The position numbers were made by a program, and so were the translations under genes. A stretch of DNA of 35,336 bases from NCBI GenBank assembly GCA_944380455.1, contig CALWHR010000008.1:1-35336 (forward strand), given 5' to 3'. Numbering within the stretch: the stretch's first letter is position 1; every line of letters starts with the position of its first letter. Below, in pieces: positions 1 through 7,751 of the stretch. Under the pieces are notes generated by a model. It made no database searches and was not told the DNA's origin. It saw only the letters and a list, made by a program, of their open reading frames with translations. Origin of the DNA: an uncultured Clostridia bacterium (lineage in GTDB: Bacteria > Bacillota > Clostridia > Lachnospirales > Anaerotignaceae).

Positions 1-908
1 TAGGAAGCCATGTAGGCTCAAGCCTTATGATGATGAATGTTGTTGATGAGCTTGTTTTTATTGATATTGACGAAAAAAAGGCTCATGCTCATGCTCTTGA
101 CCTTTACGACAGTGTAAGCTCACTTAATGAAAATATTTCTGTTAAAGTAGGCGGATACGAAGAGTGTGCCGATGCAGATATAGTTGTTATATCAGCCGGA
201 ACACAGCCTGTACCGGGCAAAAAACGTCTTCAAATGTTCGACGAAACAATGGAAATACTTCAGGACATTATACCAAAGCTTAAAAACAGCGGATTTAATG
301 GTATAGTTGTAAGTATTTCAAACCCGGCAGATATTATTGCCGATCATATTAGAAAGCGCTTAGGCCTTCCGGACAATCATGTATTCAGCACAGGAACATC
401 CCTTGACAGTTCTCGCTTAAAAAGAGTGCTTGCCGAAAAATCCGGTTATAACCGCAACTCAATTCAGGCTTACTGCATGGGAGAACACGGCGATTCTTCT
501 ATGGTGCCGTTTTCACATGTTTATTTCGGCGGAAAATCATACGACGATATGTGCAAAGAAAACCCTGACACTCTTGGAAGCATAAGCAAAGAAGAAATTA
601 TGGAAGAAGTTCGCCGCGGCGGATTTAATATAGTAAGCGGAAAATCATGTACAGAATTCGGCATAGGCCTTGCGGCATGTAAAATTATAAAAGCAATTTT
701 AAGAGACGAAAAACGCATTTTGCCTGTTTCCGTTCTTTTAAAAGGCCAGTACGGTCACACAGGTGTTTCTGCCGGAGTACCTTGCGTTATAGGCAAAGAC
801 GGTGTTGAGGAAATTATAGAAATTTCACTTACACCGGAAGAACAGGCGCTTTTTGACCATTCATGTGATGTAATAAGTCAGTACATAGCAAAAGCCGACA
901 AATGGTAA
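1..908 (+). CDS. L-lactate / 2-hydroxyacid dehydrogenase, 5'-truncated by window edge
   Basis: LDH/MDH superfamily NAD-dependent oxidoreductase that interconverts a 2-oxoacid and its L-2-hydroxyacid in the cytoplasm. The reading frame is open to the left edge and reads GSHVGSS before the first ATG (27), which is the Rossmann dinucleotide-binding loop. The gene therefore starts outside the window, and the ATG at 27 is not the start. Visible motifs are the FIDID acidic end of the second beta strand, SNPAD, LDSSRLK (catalytic Asp/Arg region) and GEHGDSS with the catalytic His. The substrate loop reads TQPVPGKKR. By alignment the residue that is Gln in LDH and Arg in MDH is here Pro, so lactate specificity is not assured. 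A Cys-rich small gene follows after 24 bases, probably co-transcribed. I am sure of the superfamily but not of the substrate. Confidence 0.9.
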   Translation, partial: GSHVGSSLMMMNVVDELVFIDIDEKKAHAHALDLYDSVSSLNENISVKVGGYEECADADIVVISAGTQPVPGKKRLQMFDETMEILQDIIPKLKNSGFNGIVVSISNPADIIADHIRKRLGLPDNHVFSTGTSLDSSRLKRVLAEKSGYNRNSIQAYCMGEHGDSSMVPFSHVYFGGKSYDDMCKENPDTLGSISKEEIMEEVRRGGFNIVSGKSCTEFGIGLAACKIIKAILRDEKRILPVSVLLKGQYGHTGVSAGVPCVIGKDGVEEIIEISLTPEEQALFDHSCDVISQYIAKADKW

Positions 909-932
909 TATTTTAATTTAAGGAGGGTTTAA

Positions 933-1145
933 ATGGATATTAACTGCACCTGTCAAAGCACAAGCTGCAAGTACCACCCAAACAATCACAGCGAAGGCTG
1001 CACACCCTGCATTATGAAAAACCTTAAACAAAGGCATGTACCAAACTGTTATTTTAATCTGATAACAGATGACAAAAGCGAAATTAAAGGCTACAGCATT
1101 GAAGACTTTGCCCGCCTTGTAATTGAAAAAGAAAACAGCAAATAA
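933..1145 (+). CDS. Small cysteine-rich protein (DUF6485-like)
   Basis: A 70-residue soluble protein with no signal peptide. Its N-terminal half has paired cysteines (NCTC, SCKYH, GCTPC) plus one later Cys (NCYF), a pattern suited to binding zinc or an Fe-S cluster. The C-terminal half is a short helix-prone segment (EDFARLVIEKEN). It resembles the short Cys-rich DUF6485-type proteins of Clostridia, but I assign that family from memory of the Cys pattern only. A strong ribosome site (AAGGAGG) lies 6 bases before the ATG. It follows the dehydrogenase by 24 bases and is closed by the terminator at 1151-1198, so it is probably the last gene of that operon. Function unknown. Confidence 0.8.
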   Translation: MDINCTCQSTSCKYHPNNHSEGCTPCIMKNLKQRHVPNCYFNLITDDKSEIKGYSIEDFARLVIEKENSK

Positions 1146-1150
1146 AACAA

Positions 1151-1198
1151 AAGCCCCGCTATTATATTAAATAACAAGCGGGGTTATTTTTATTTTTT
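1151..1198 (+). terminator. Intrinsic terminator after dehydrogenase operon
   Basis: CCCCGCT (1154-1160) pairs with AGCGGGG (1177-1183), followed by a T-rich run. It ends the plus-strand operon and meets the GNAT gene coming from the other strand. Confidence 0.85.
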
Positions 1199-1725
1199 TA
1201 GATTTCAAACTCCTCCGGATATTCCACAACACCTTTTACACCCTCAAGTGCGCCTTCTTTAAGCTCTAAACACATAAAGTTTTCCGGCGGACATTCAAAA
1301 GGCGGAAATATACCATACTCCGAAGCTGGTTTATACCCGAATTTCGGGTAATATCCGGCGTGACCCACTACAAAAACAGCGTCATAGCCAAGCCTTTTGG
1401 CCTCTTTATGCCCCTGTTTAATAAGCATACTGCCAACACCCATCTGCTGATAGTCCGGTGAAACCGCAACAGGTGCCAAAGAAAGGACTCTTTTACTTCC
1501 TATTTTTATTTTTGAAAAAAGTATATGCCCTACAACATCGCCTTTATAGCATGCTACCAAAGAAAGTTCCGGTATAAAATCAGCGCTTTTTCTAATACGC
1601 TTAACCAAAAACTGTTCTTTATGGTCAGAAAAAGTCATAGATTTAAAGGCTTTTTCAATTACTTCGGATATTTCATCATAGTCACGCTCTTCCTCACGGC
1701 GTATTATACAGTTAAGCACACTCAT
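1198..1725 (-). CDS. GNAT family N-acetyltransferase (YhbS-like)
   Basis: Acetyl-CoA-dependent acetyltransferase of about 175 residues, the usual length for a single GNAT domain; the acceptor is unknown. The acetyl-CoA motif A is VSPDYQQMGVGSMLI (Q-x-x-G-x-G around residues 93-98). It is followed by VFVVGHAGYYPKFGYKPAS, which matches the YhbS-type subgroup in which a G-x-x-x-YY-x-x-FGF/Y loop follows. The frame is open further upstream, but the ATG at 1725 is the likely start: it has GGGCGG 7 bases upstream and the GNAT fold begins right after it (IIRREEERDYDEIS). A TATAAT hexamer (1768-1773, minus strand) is a possible -10 element with no good -35. It appears to be a single-gene unit. Confidence 0.88.
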   Translation of the reverse strand: MSVLNCIIRREEERDYDEISEVIEKAFKSMTFSDHKEQFLVKRIRKSADFIPELSLVACYKGDVVGHILFSKIKIGSKRVLSLAPVAVSPDYQQMGVGSMLIKQGHKEAKRLGYDAVFVVGHAGYYPKFGYKPASEYGIFPPFECPPENFMCLELKEGALEGVKGVVEYPEEFEI

Positions 1726-1809
1726 TTTATTACCGCCCTTCACCAAAATTAAGAAATATATTAAACTATTATACACTTTTAATTGTAACGCCATACTTAT
1801 AATATGGCA

Positions 1810-1842
1810 ACAAAAATAACGGGCTCACAAAAGTGAACCCGT
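1810..1842 (-). terminator. Terminator of ilvD
   Basis: On the minus strand ACGGGTTCAC-TTTT-GTGAGCCCGT (1842-1819, one mismatch) is followed by TATTTTTG. It sits just after the ilvD stop codon. Confidence 0.8.
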
Positions 1843-1859
1843 TTATATTTTAAACTAAA

Positions 1860-3524
1860 TTATCTTTTAAATACCGCACCTGACATAGCAGATGATACCA
1901 TCTTTGAATATCTGTCAAGGTAGCTGCCTGGTTTAACAGGTGGTTTATGAGGCTCCCAGCCGATTTTTCTCTTTTCGATTTCTTCATCAGGTACGTTAAG
2001 TGTAACAACGCCTGCTTCAATATCGATTGAAATGCTGTCGCCGTCTTTTACAAATGCAATAAGTCCGCCTTCAGCTGCCTCCGGAGAAACGTGGCCGATA
2101 GCTGCGCCTCTTGTAGCACCTGAGAAACGTCCGTCTGTAATAAGAGCAACAGATGAGCCAAGACCCATACCGATAATAGCTGATGTAGGTGTAAGCATCT
2201 CTCTCATGCCAGGGCCGCCTTTAGGTCCTTCATAACGGATAACTACTACATCGCCTGGTTTAATTTCGCCGTTGTAGATAGCTTTAACAGCTGGCTCTTC
2301 CTGGTCGAATACTCTTGCAGGGCCTGTGTGTTTAAGCATTTCAGGTACAACGCCGGCTTTTTTACAAACAGCGCCTTCTTTTGCAAGGTTGCCGTAAAGT
2401 ATTTTAAGGCCGCCTGTAAGGCTGTAAGCTGTTTCTTTATTTCGGATAACGTCTTCGTCTTTAACAACGTGACCAGCAATATTTTCGTAAACTGTTTTGC
2501 CTGTAACTGTAAGGTTGTCCTCAATAAGGCCATACTCTTTAAGTCTTTCCATAAGAGCTGTAACACCGCCTGCGTTGTCAAAGTCAGCAGGATAGTGAGG
2601 GCCTGATGGTTTAAGTTTTACAAGGTGTGGTGTAATAGCTGCAATTCTTTCTACCTCGTCAAAGCTGAACGGAATATCAGCCTCGTTGCAGATAGCCGCA
2701 AGGTGGAGCATTGTATTTGAAGAACCGCCGATTGCCATATCAACAACAAGTGCATTATGGATAGCTTTTTCGTTAAGTATCTGTTTAGCTGTAATACCTT
2801 TTTCCCAAAGCTCCATAATCTTCATACCTGTTCTTTTAGCAACAGCAAGCTTCATACCGCTCATTGCTGGAAGTGTAGCGCCCGGAAGGCAAAGACCAAG
2901 AGCCTCTGTAAGGAAGTTCATTGAGTTTGCTGTTCCAAGAAGGTTACAAGCGCCGCAGCCAGGAAGTGCTCTGTGCTCAAGCTCATTGAGCCATTCAGGT
3001 GATTTAATGCCTCTCTGAACAAGACCTGAAGCTTCCATAAGGTCTGTATAGCCTACTTTTTCGCCGTCCATGCAGCCAGTAGCCATAACACCGCCGGAGC
3101 AGATAATTGTAGGAACATCAAGTCTTGCAGCTGCAATAATCATACCAGGTGTAATTTTATCACAGTCAGGAATCATAACCATAGCGTCAAAGCTGTGGCC
3201 GTTCATCATACACTCAACTGAGTCTGCAATAAGCTCACGGCTTGCAAGAGGATAATGCATGCCGTAGTTACCCTGTGCAATACCATCGCAGATACCGATT
3301 GTAGGGAACTCAATAGGAGTACCGCCGGCAGCAATAATGCCGTCTTTTACGGCTCTTGCTATTGTGTCAAGATGTCTGTGGCCAGGCATTGTTTCGTTCT
3401 GAGCGTTTACAACGCCGATAATAGGTTTTTCAAGGTCCTCATCAAGAACACCCATTGAGTAATAGAGCGCTCTGTGGGTAGCTCTTTCAAGTCCTTTTGT
3501 TGTGATATCACTTTTCTTTGCCAT
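1860..3524 (-). CDS. ilvD: Dihydroxy-acid dehydratase
   Basis: Catalyses the dehydration of 2,3-dihydroxy-isovalerate and -methylvalerate, the third common step of valine, leucine and isoleucine synthesis. It is a cytoplasmic Fe-S enzyme. About 554 residues, normal for IlvD. Visible family motifs are [30 protein letters not shown] (Cys121), [17 protein letters not shown] (Cys190/Cys193), [18 protein letters not shown] and [13 protein letters not shown]. The first cluster Cys of the [2Fe-2S] type (PCN) is Gly48 in PGH, as I recall for many clostridial and archaeal forms. The start at 3524 is chosen because AGGGGG lies 9 bases upstream; the open frame extends 21 codons further without support. 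It stands alone, with no other ilv or leu gene in the window, and the short leader leaves no room for a T-box. Confidence 0.96.
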   Translation of the reverse strand: MAKKSDITTKGLERATHRALYYSMGVLDEDLEKPIIGVVNAQNETMPGHRHLDTIARAVKDGIIAAGGTPIEFPTIGICDGIAQGNYGMHYPLASRELIADSVECMMNGHSFDAMVMIPDCDKITPGMIIAAARLDVPTIICSGGVMATGCMDGEKVGYTDLMEASGLVQRGIKSPEWLNELEHRALPGCGACNLLGTANSMNFLTEALGLCLPGATLPAMSGMKLAVAKRTGMKIMELWEKGITAKQILNEKAIHNALVVDMAIGGSSNTMLHLAAICNEADIPFSFDEVERIAAITPHLVKLKPSGPHYPADFDNAGGVTALMERLKEYGLIEDNLTVTGKTVYENIAGHVVKDEDVIRNKETAYSLTGGLKILYGNLAKEGAVCKKAGVVPEMLKHTGPARVFDQEEPAVKAIYNGEIKPGDVVVIRYEGPKGGPGMREMLTPTSAIIGMGLGSSVALITDGRFSGATRGAAIGHVSPEAAEGGLIAFVKDGDSISIDIEAGVVTLNVPDEEIEKRKIGWEPHKPPVKPGSYLDRYSKMVSSAMSGAVFKR

Positions 3525-3577
3525 TTGTTTATTTTCCCCCTTTAATTTCCATAAATTAAAGCACAATTTACTTATAA

Positions 3578-3606
3578 ATTGTACCATAGCGCCATGTCTT
3601 TTACAA
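3578..3606 (-). promoter_or_regulatory. Promoter of ilvD
   Basis: TTGTAA (3606-3601) and TACAAT (3583-3578) with a 17-bp spacer. This predicts a leader of about 47 nt before the ATG, too short for an attenuator or T-box. Confidence 0.65.
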
Positions 3607-3659
3607 GTGAAATCATCGACCTTGTTAAATAATTCTCATTCAGTCAAAACAGATGATAA

Positions 3660-3688
3660 TTGCAAATATGCTAAAGTTTTAGTATAAT
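3660..3688 (+). promoter_or_regulatory. Promoter of CocE-like hydrolase
   Basis: TTGCAA (3660-3665), 17-bp spacer, TATAAT (3683-3688). The predicted transcript has a leader of roughly 160 nt. Confidence 0.65.
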
Positions 3689-3857
3689 CAGTACAAAATT
3701 TAAGCAATTAGTTTACTGCATTATAATAATTATGTTTTTATTATAATGTTTTAACTGTGCATGTTAAATATTTATCCTGAAAACAATAAAATAATAAATT
3801 CGCTGTTTAATTAAACAAGTTCCAACAGCACAGCCTTAACCGTAAAGGAAGTGTATT

Positions 3858-5537
3858 ATGATACTGAAATTTTCAGAAATATATAAAAAATCTTATATAA
3901 AAGATATTATAGACGACATTCCTCTTAAACCGGAGTTTGAAGAAATAGAAATTCGGAATTTTTACATTAAAATGCGTGACGGCGTCAATCTTTTATGCCA
4001 CGGCGCATTCCCTGTCGGCGCTTCAAGCCTTCCGGTTATACTTATGCGCACCCCTTACGGCCCTCAAAGCCTCAGGTTTTTTCATGAAATGGCTTTTTAC
4101 GGCTATATATGTATAGCCCAGAACTGCCGCGGGTGTTTTGGCAGTCAAGGCGACTGGTTTCCGGCTAAAAATGAGCGAAACGATGGCATAGACACAGTAA
4201 ATTATATTAAAAACCAGCCGTACTGCAACGGCAGCATTGCCATGACAGGCACATCTTATCTTACCATGTGCCAGTATATTATATGTGATTTACTTCCGCC
4301 AGAAGTTAAAACCCTTAATTTCGAGGTTTACAGTCCTTTCCGCCACGATTTGCTTTATACCAACGGAATGTTTCATATAGAAGCCTACTCCGGCTGGACT
4401 GCATATAACTCCGGCATAAAAGATATGACCCTTTCAGATGATGAAGCATACACAAAAATGATTAACTATTCGCCTCAGATGTATGCCGACAAGGCCGTTT
4501 TAGGCCAAAAACTTGACTGGTACAGGCAGTGGCTTTTAGGCGAAGAAAAAGACAACGAGCTTTATAAAAGCGGCGCGTACGGAATACTTAAAGACATACC
4601 TAAAAACATTAAAGTGCCTGTTCTTGCCCATGCAGGCTGGTATGACCCGCATTTTGGCGGAATGCTTAAAGTCTGGGAAAAAATGCCGGAAGAAACACGA
4701 AATAAAAGTTATATGGTAATTACACCTACCAACCACAAGCAGGGTTTATGCTCTGATTTAAAAGAAGAAAACGCCTTTAATCCTGTAGGCAAAAGATTTA
4801 TACGCTCAAAACTTAACTGGTTTAATCACCACTTAAAGGGACAGGATTATTTTCAGCCACTTGAGGAAGGCTCAATAAATGCCTATGTTTACGGCTTAAA
4901 TGATTACAGAATATTTAAAAGCTTCAAAGAAAAAGGCTCCCGAACACTGTACATAAATACTTTTGACAAAACATTAAGCCAAACCGAAAAACAGCCAAAG
5001 CCTTTAAAATACGAATATGACCCTAAAAATCCAGCCCCAAGCTATGGCAGCGAGGTTATAATGATAGACTACTTATATCACAAAAACAAAGCCACATCGG
5101 AAGGAAGGCGGCGTATTCCTCAGCCCGGCTACAGAAGCGATGTACTTACATTTGTTTCCGAGCCTTTTGAAAAAGACACGGTTATTGAAAACCCCATTAC
5201 AGTACGGCTTATTGTAAGCTCAACAGCACCGGATACATGCTTTTTTGCAAGGCTTTCAACGGTACACAAAAACGGCGAAGCCTATTATTTAAGAAGCGGC
5301 ATTACTACCCTTAAACACGCTCTTGGCAAGTATAAGACAAATGAAAAGGCTGAAATCAAAATAGAGCTTAACGCCGTGGCGGCCCTTATTAAAAGCGGTA
5401 CACGGTTAAGGCTGGATATAACAAGCTCCGATTTTCCGTCTTACAATGCCCACCCAAACACACTCAATTTATGGTCTGTTGAGGAACACCCTGTTAGAGC
5501 AATTCAAACCATTTACGGCAGCAGACTGATTTTTTAA
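3858..5537 (+). CDS. CocE/NonD-family (S15-like) alpha/beta hydrolase
   Basis: Serine hydrolase of the X-Pro dipeptidyl-peptidase / cocaine-esterase family; natural substrate unknown (acyl ester or X-Pro peptide). The N-terminal alpha/beta-hydrolase domain (about residues 35-320) carries the nucleophile Ser133 in GTSY, Asp263 in GWYDP and His293 in TNHKQG, so the Ser-Asp-His triad is complete. NCRGCFGSQGDW is the typical oxyanion/loop region. The C-terminal part (about 390-559) is the jelly-roll domain of this family (SEPFEKDTVIENPITVRL onwards). The length of 559 residues is normal. There is no signal peptide, so it is probably cytoplasmic. The ribosome site AAGGAAGTG lies shortly before the ATG. 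Single-gene unit with its own promoter and terminator. Confidence 0.88.
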   Translation: MILKFSEIYKKSYIKDIIDDIPLKPEFEEIEIRNFYIKMRDGVNLLCHGAFPVGASSLPVILMRTPYGPQSLRFFHEMAFYGYICIAQNCRGCFGSQGDWFPAKNERNDGIDTVNYIKNQPYCNGSIAMTGTSYLTMCQYIICDLLPPEVKTLNFEVYSPFRHDLLYTNGMFHIEAYSGWTAYNSGIKDMTLSDDEAYTKMINYSPQMYADKAVLGQKLDWYRQWLLGEEKDNELYKSGAYGILKDIPKNIKVPVLAHAGWYDPHFGGMLKVWEKMPEETRNKSYMVITPTNHKQGLCSDLKEENAFNPVGKRFIRSKLNWFNHHLKGQDYFQPLEEGSINAYVYGLNDYRIFKSFKEKGSRTLYINTFDKTLSQTEKQPKPLKYEYDPKNPAPSYGSEVIMIDYLYHKNKATSEGRRRIPQPGYRSDVLTFVSEPFEKDTVIENPITVRLIVSSTAPDTCFFARLSTVHKNGEAYYLRSGITTLKHALGKYKTNEKAEIKIELNAVAALIKSGTRLRLDITSSDFPSYNAHPNTLNLWSVEEHPVRAIQTIYGSRLIF

Positions 5538-5541
5538 AAAT

Positions 5542-5578
5542 AAAGAGATTTGGATTTACCTGTTATCCAAATCTCTTT
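5542..5578. terminator. Bidirectional terminator
   Basis: A 14-bp perfect stem (5542-5555 with 5565-5578) and a 9-nt loop between two convergent genes. T-rich on both strands. Confidence 0.9.
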
Positions 5579-5583
5579 CTCTT

Positions 5584-6249
5584 TTATTCCCAGTTAAAAT
5601 TTTCTTCTCCTGCGCCTATTGAAAAATGGTATTTTACAATACCCAAATCAACTTTTGAATAAAAACCTCCCGTTGAAACAGCACGCACATTTCTTCCGTT
5701 CAAGTAAAACTTAAACCTCTGCTGGTTTATGGCAGTAGGCGCCAAAAGAGCCGCATTAACGCCCTCTTTAAACCATTTAGGCGGTTTTTCCTTTAAAACA
5801 CATACCTTATCCGGTGTTTTGCTCTTGTGCTGAACACCGTGGTTTTCACCATAGCCTACGGCTATTACACAAATAATTTTATTTCCGTCTTTTAAATAAT
5901 TTTTAACTGCGCCCTTTTTAAAAGTAAGGCCGACCCAACAGGTATCAAGTCCCAGCTGTGTTGCTTTAAGCACTATTCTTTCACCGTACCAGCCGGCTTT
6001 TTCATCAAAATCTTCTGTTTTTGCTCCCGAAAGAATAATATAGTTTTTCACGTTTTTAAATATGCCATATCCCGGTATAAAACCGCCGAAGGCTTTTGGC
6101 TCGTCCTTAATCAGGCGTATGCCCAGACCGCTTTCGTACACACACTGCTTTATTTCGTCTGAAAGCTGTTTTAAAGTTTCGCCTTCTATGGGTTTATCAA
6201 TATATCTTCTTACGGAATGCCTTTGTTTAACTGCTTCTTTTATATCCAC
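5584..6249 (-). CDS. Nitroreductase-family protein (TM1586-like)
   Basis: Probable FMN-dependent oxidoreductase, about 221 residues; substrate unknown. It starts with AVKQRHSVRRY, the nitroreductase FMN-phosphate motif, and has GWYGERIVLKATQLGLDTCWVG in the middle. Near the C-terminus is LLAPTAINQQ, the 'APSA-NQQ' motif, then a KVDLGIVKYHFSIGAG end. This order, with the NQQ motif late in the chain, is that of the TM1586-type putative nitroreductases and not of classical NfsB. Three in-frame starts are possible. The GTG at 6249 is best because AAGGAG lies 8 bases upstream, while the GTG at 6258 overlaps that site. It is a single-gene unit converging on the hydrolase. Confidence 0.82.
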   Translation of the reverse strand: MDIKEAVKQRHSVRRYIDKPIEGETLKQLSDEIKQCVYESGLGIRLIKDEPKAFGGFIPGYGIFKNVKNYIILSGAKTEDFDEKAGWYGERIVLKATQLGLDTCWVGLTFKKGAVKNYLKDGNKIICVIAVGYGENHGVQHKSKTPDKVCVLKEKPPKWFKEGVNAALLAPTAINQQRFKFYLNGRNVRAVSTGGFYSKVDLGIVKYHFSIGAGEENFNWE

Positions 6250-6296
6250 TTGCAACACTCCTTTTCTTATTATCTATATTACTTGTCTTATTTTAA

Positions 6297-6302
6297 ATTA
6301 TA
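6297..6302 (-). promoter_or_regulatory. Extended -10 element for nitroreductase
   Basis: TGG-TATAAT on the minus strand (TATAAT at 6302-6297), an extended -10. No clear -35 is present. Confidence 0.45.
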
Positions 6303-6371
6303 CCACAAAAATACCAAATTTTTAATTTTAAAGCAGTTTATTTGCCTTACAGCCTGCATTTGATTTTCTCA

Positions 6372-6400
6372 TTGCATAAAACAAATTCATATATTATTAT
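6372..6400 (+). promoter_or_regulatory. Promoter of ThrE-like exporter genes
   Basis: TTGCAT (6372-6377), 17-bp spacer, TATTAT (6395-6400). It lies about 60 nt before the ATG at 6467. Confidence 0.55.
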
Positions 6401-6466
6401 CTATTTAGAGGATTTCAAAATTTGGGGATTATCATATTTTACGGCACATTTTTACGGAGAGAAAGT

Positions 6467-7231
6467 ATGGATTTAAACGAAAAAAAGCTTCTTAATTTCG
6501 TAGTTAATTTAGGAACACTAATGATTAAAAACGGCGCTGAGATACAGCGCACCGAGCAGACTATAATGCACATAGCATCATCCGACGGCATACACAGCGC
6601 CGAGGTTTTTGCAGTGCCTACAAGCGTTATGGTAACACTGCACAACAACATGGGCGGCACTTTTTCCGAAATAAAACGGGCTTACGGAAGAAGGATAAAT
6701 CTTGAAAAAGTTATTGCCTGCGACAGGCTTGCCATGGACTATATTGAAAAAAGAAAAACTCTTGACGAATGTTTAAAATCCCTTGAGGATATAGACGCTC
6801 TTACAGACTTTAAAGTGCGTGTACGTATAGCGGCATACAGCCTTATATGCCTTGCTTTTACAATACTTTTCAGGGGAACAATAGCCGATGCCTTTGTAGC
6901 CCTTATAGCAGGCATTTTTCAGGGTATCGTTATGGAAATTCTGGGAAAATACGATATTTCGGTCTTTTTAAGCAATGCCGCCGGAAGTGCCGCTGTTGCC
7001 TTTATTGCATATGTATTTTACATAGCCGGAATAGCCGACAGCTACAACAGCGTAATACTGGGTTCTCTTATGCCCCTTGTGCCGGGATTTGCCGCAACTA
7101 ATGCCGTCAGGGATTTGCTTTACGGCGATTATGTAGCCGGAAGCGCTAAGCTAACCGAGGCTCTTGTTACATCAATAGGTATAGCCACTGGTGTTATTAC
7201 CACTTTATGGCTTTTTGAATCTATAATCTGA
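6467..7231 (+). CDS. Threonine/serine exporter family, N-terminal component (DUF1212, YjjP-like)
   Basis: Larger half of a split ThrE-type exporter, about 254 residues. The soluble first part (residues 1-115) has NLGTLMIKNGAEIQRTEQTI and VFAVPTSVMVTL, the hallmark of the ThrE/DUF1212 domain. About five membrane segments follow, including LIALIAGIFQGIVMEILG-like and GSLMPLVPGFAATNAVRDLL stretches. The partner half starts 10 bases downstream. In the ThrE family such pairs export threonine/serine, and the enterobacterial YjjP-YjjB pair exports succinate; the substrate here cannot be told. The ATG at 6467 is preferred over the open-frame start at 6422 because GGAGAG lies 7 bases before it. Confidence 0.85.
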   Translation: MDLNEKKLLNFVVNLGTLMIKNGAEIQRTEQTIMHIASSDGIHSAEVFAVPTSVMVTLHNNMGGTFSEIKRAYGRRINLEKVIACDRLAMDYIEKRKTLDECLKSLEDIDALTDFKVRVRIAAYSLICLAFTILFRGTIADAFVALIAGIFQGIVMEILGKYDISVFLSNAAGSAAVAFIAYVFYIAGIADSYNSVILGSLMPLVPGFAATNAVRDLLYGDYVAGSAKLTEALVTSIGIATGVITTLWLFESII

Positions 7232-7241
7232 GGTACTAATT

Positions 7242-7706
7242 ATGATACTTGACAATCTATTTACCGATTTTATATTTGCCGGAATAACCTCAATGGCTTT
7301 TGCCATATTATTTAACGCTCCGCGGAAAAAAATACCTTACTGCACAGTATGCGGCGGACTTTCGTGGGTAATTTATATATGGCTCTACAATACCACCGAC
7401 ATTGAATCCTTAGGCGTATTTGTGGCGGCACTTTTTGTTGCGGCATTTTCAAGGGTATGTGCTCATAAGTTTAATATGCCTTTTACTCTTTTCTTTGTAC
7501 CGTCGGTTATACCACTTGTTCCCGGCTCGCAGATGTACAACATAATGAAAGGCATGCTTCAAAACGACATGTATTATGCGTTCTTACAGGCCATTAAGGC
7601 TTTTAAATTTGCCGGACTTATAATGGCATCATTTATTATTATATTTTTGCTTCCGCCGTCATTTTTCTTTTTTAAGCACAACCGGAGCAACGACTCATAT
7701 AAATAA
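7242..7706 (+). CDS. Threonine/serine exporter family, C-terminal component (DUF3815, YjjB-like)
   Basis: Second half of the split exporter, 154 residues, almost entirely membrane: about four or five hydrophobic segments. It has the family signature FTLFFVPSVIPLVPGSQMYN, which mirrors the PLVPG motif of the partner. Ribosome site GAGGT lies 7 bases before the ATG. Translation is likely coupled to the partner gene. It ends in a short basic tail and is followed by a strong terminator. Confidence 0.85.
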   Translation: MILDNLFTDFIFAGITSMAFAILFNAPRKKIPYCTVCGGLSWVIYIWLYNTTDIESLGVFVAALFVAAFSRVCAHKFNMPFTLFFVPSVIPLVPGSQMYNIMKGMLQNDMYYAFLQAIKAFKFAGLIMASFIIIFLLPPSFFFFKHNRSNDSYK

Positions 7707-7711
7707 GCATA

Positions 7712-7743
7712 AAAAACCGCTTCTTTTATAAGAAGCGGTTTTT
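7712..7743. terminator. Bidirectional terminator
   Basis: A 14-bp perfect stem (7712-7725 with 7730-7743), 4-nt loop, A-tract before and T-tract after. It separates the convergent exporter genes and panF. Confidence 0.9.
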
Positions 7744-7751
7744 GTTTTGAT

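Larger units (their letters stand above)
3525..3857. other. 333-bp divergent intergenic region, ilvD / CocE hydrolase
   Basis: Holds two divergent promoters (3578-3606 minus, 3660-3688 plus) about 55 bp apart. No gene, repeat or riboswitch is recognised. The plus-strand leader of about 160 nt to the hydrolase start is AT-rich and shows no convincing structure. Confidence 0.6.

Noticed and set aside
27-908. Dehydrogenase starting at ATG 27
   Set aside because: The frame is open to the window edge and encodes the Rossmann GxHVGSS loop before this ATG, so the gene is cut by the edge.
2246-3018. Open frames on both strands across ilvD
   Set aside because: Shadows of the ilvD coding frame, which is intact and full length.
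3525-3610. T-box or attenuator before ilvD
   Set aside because: The predicted leader is only about 47 nt and has no T-box motif, specifier loop or terminator pair.
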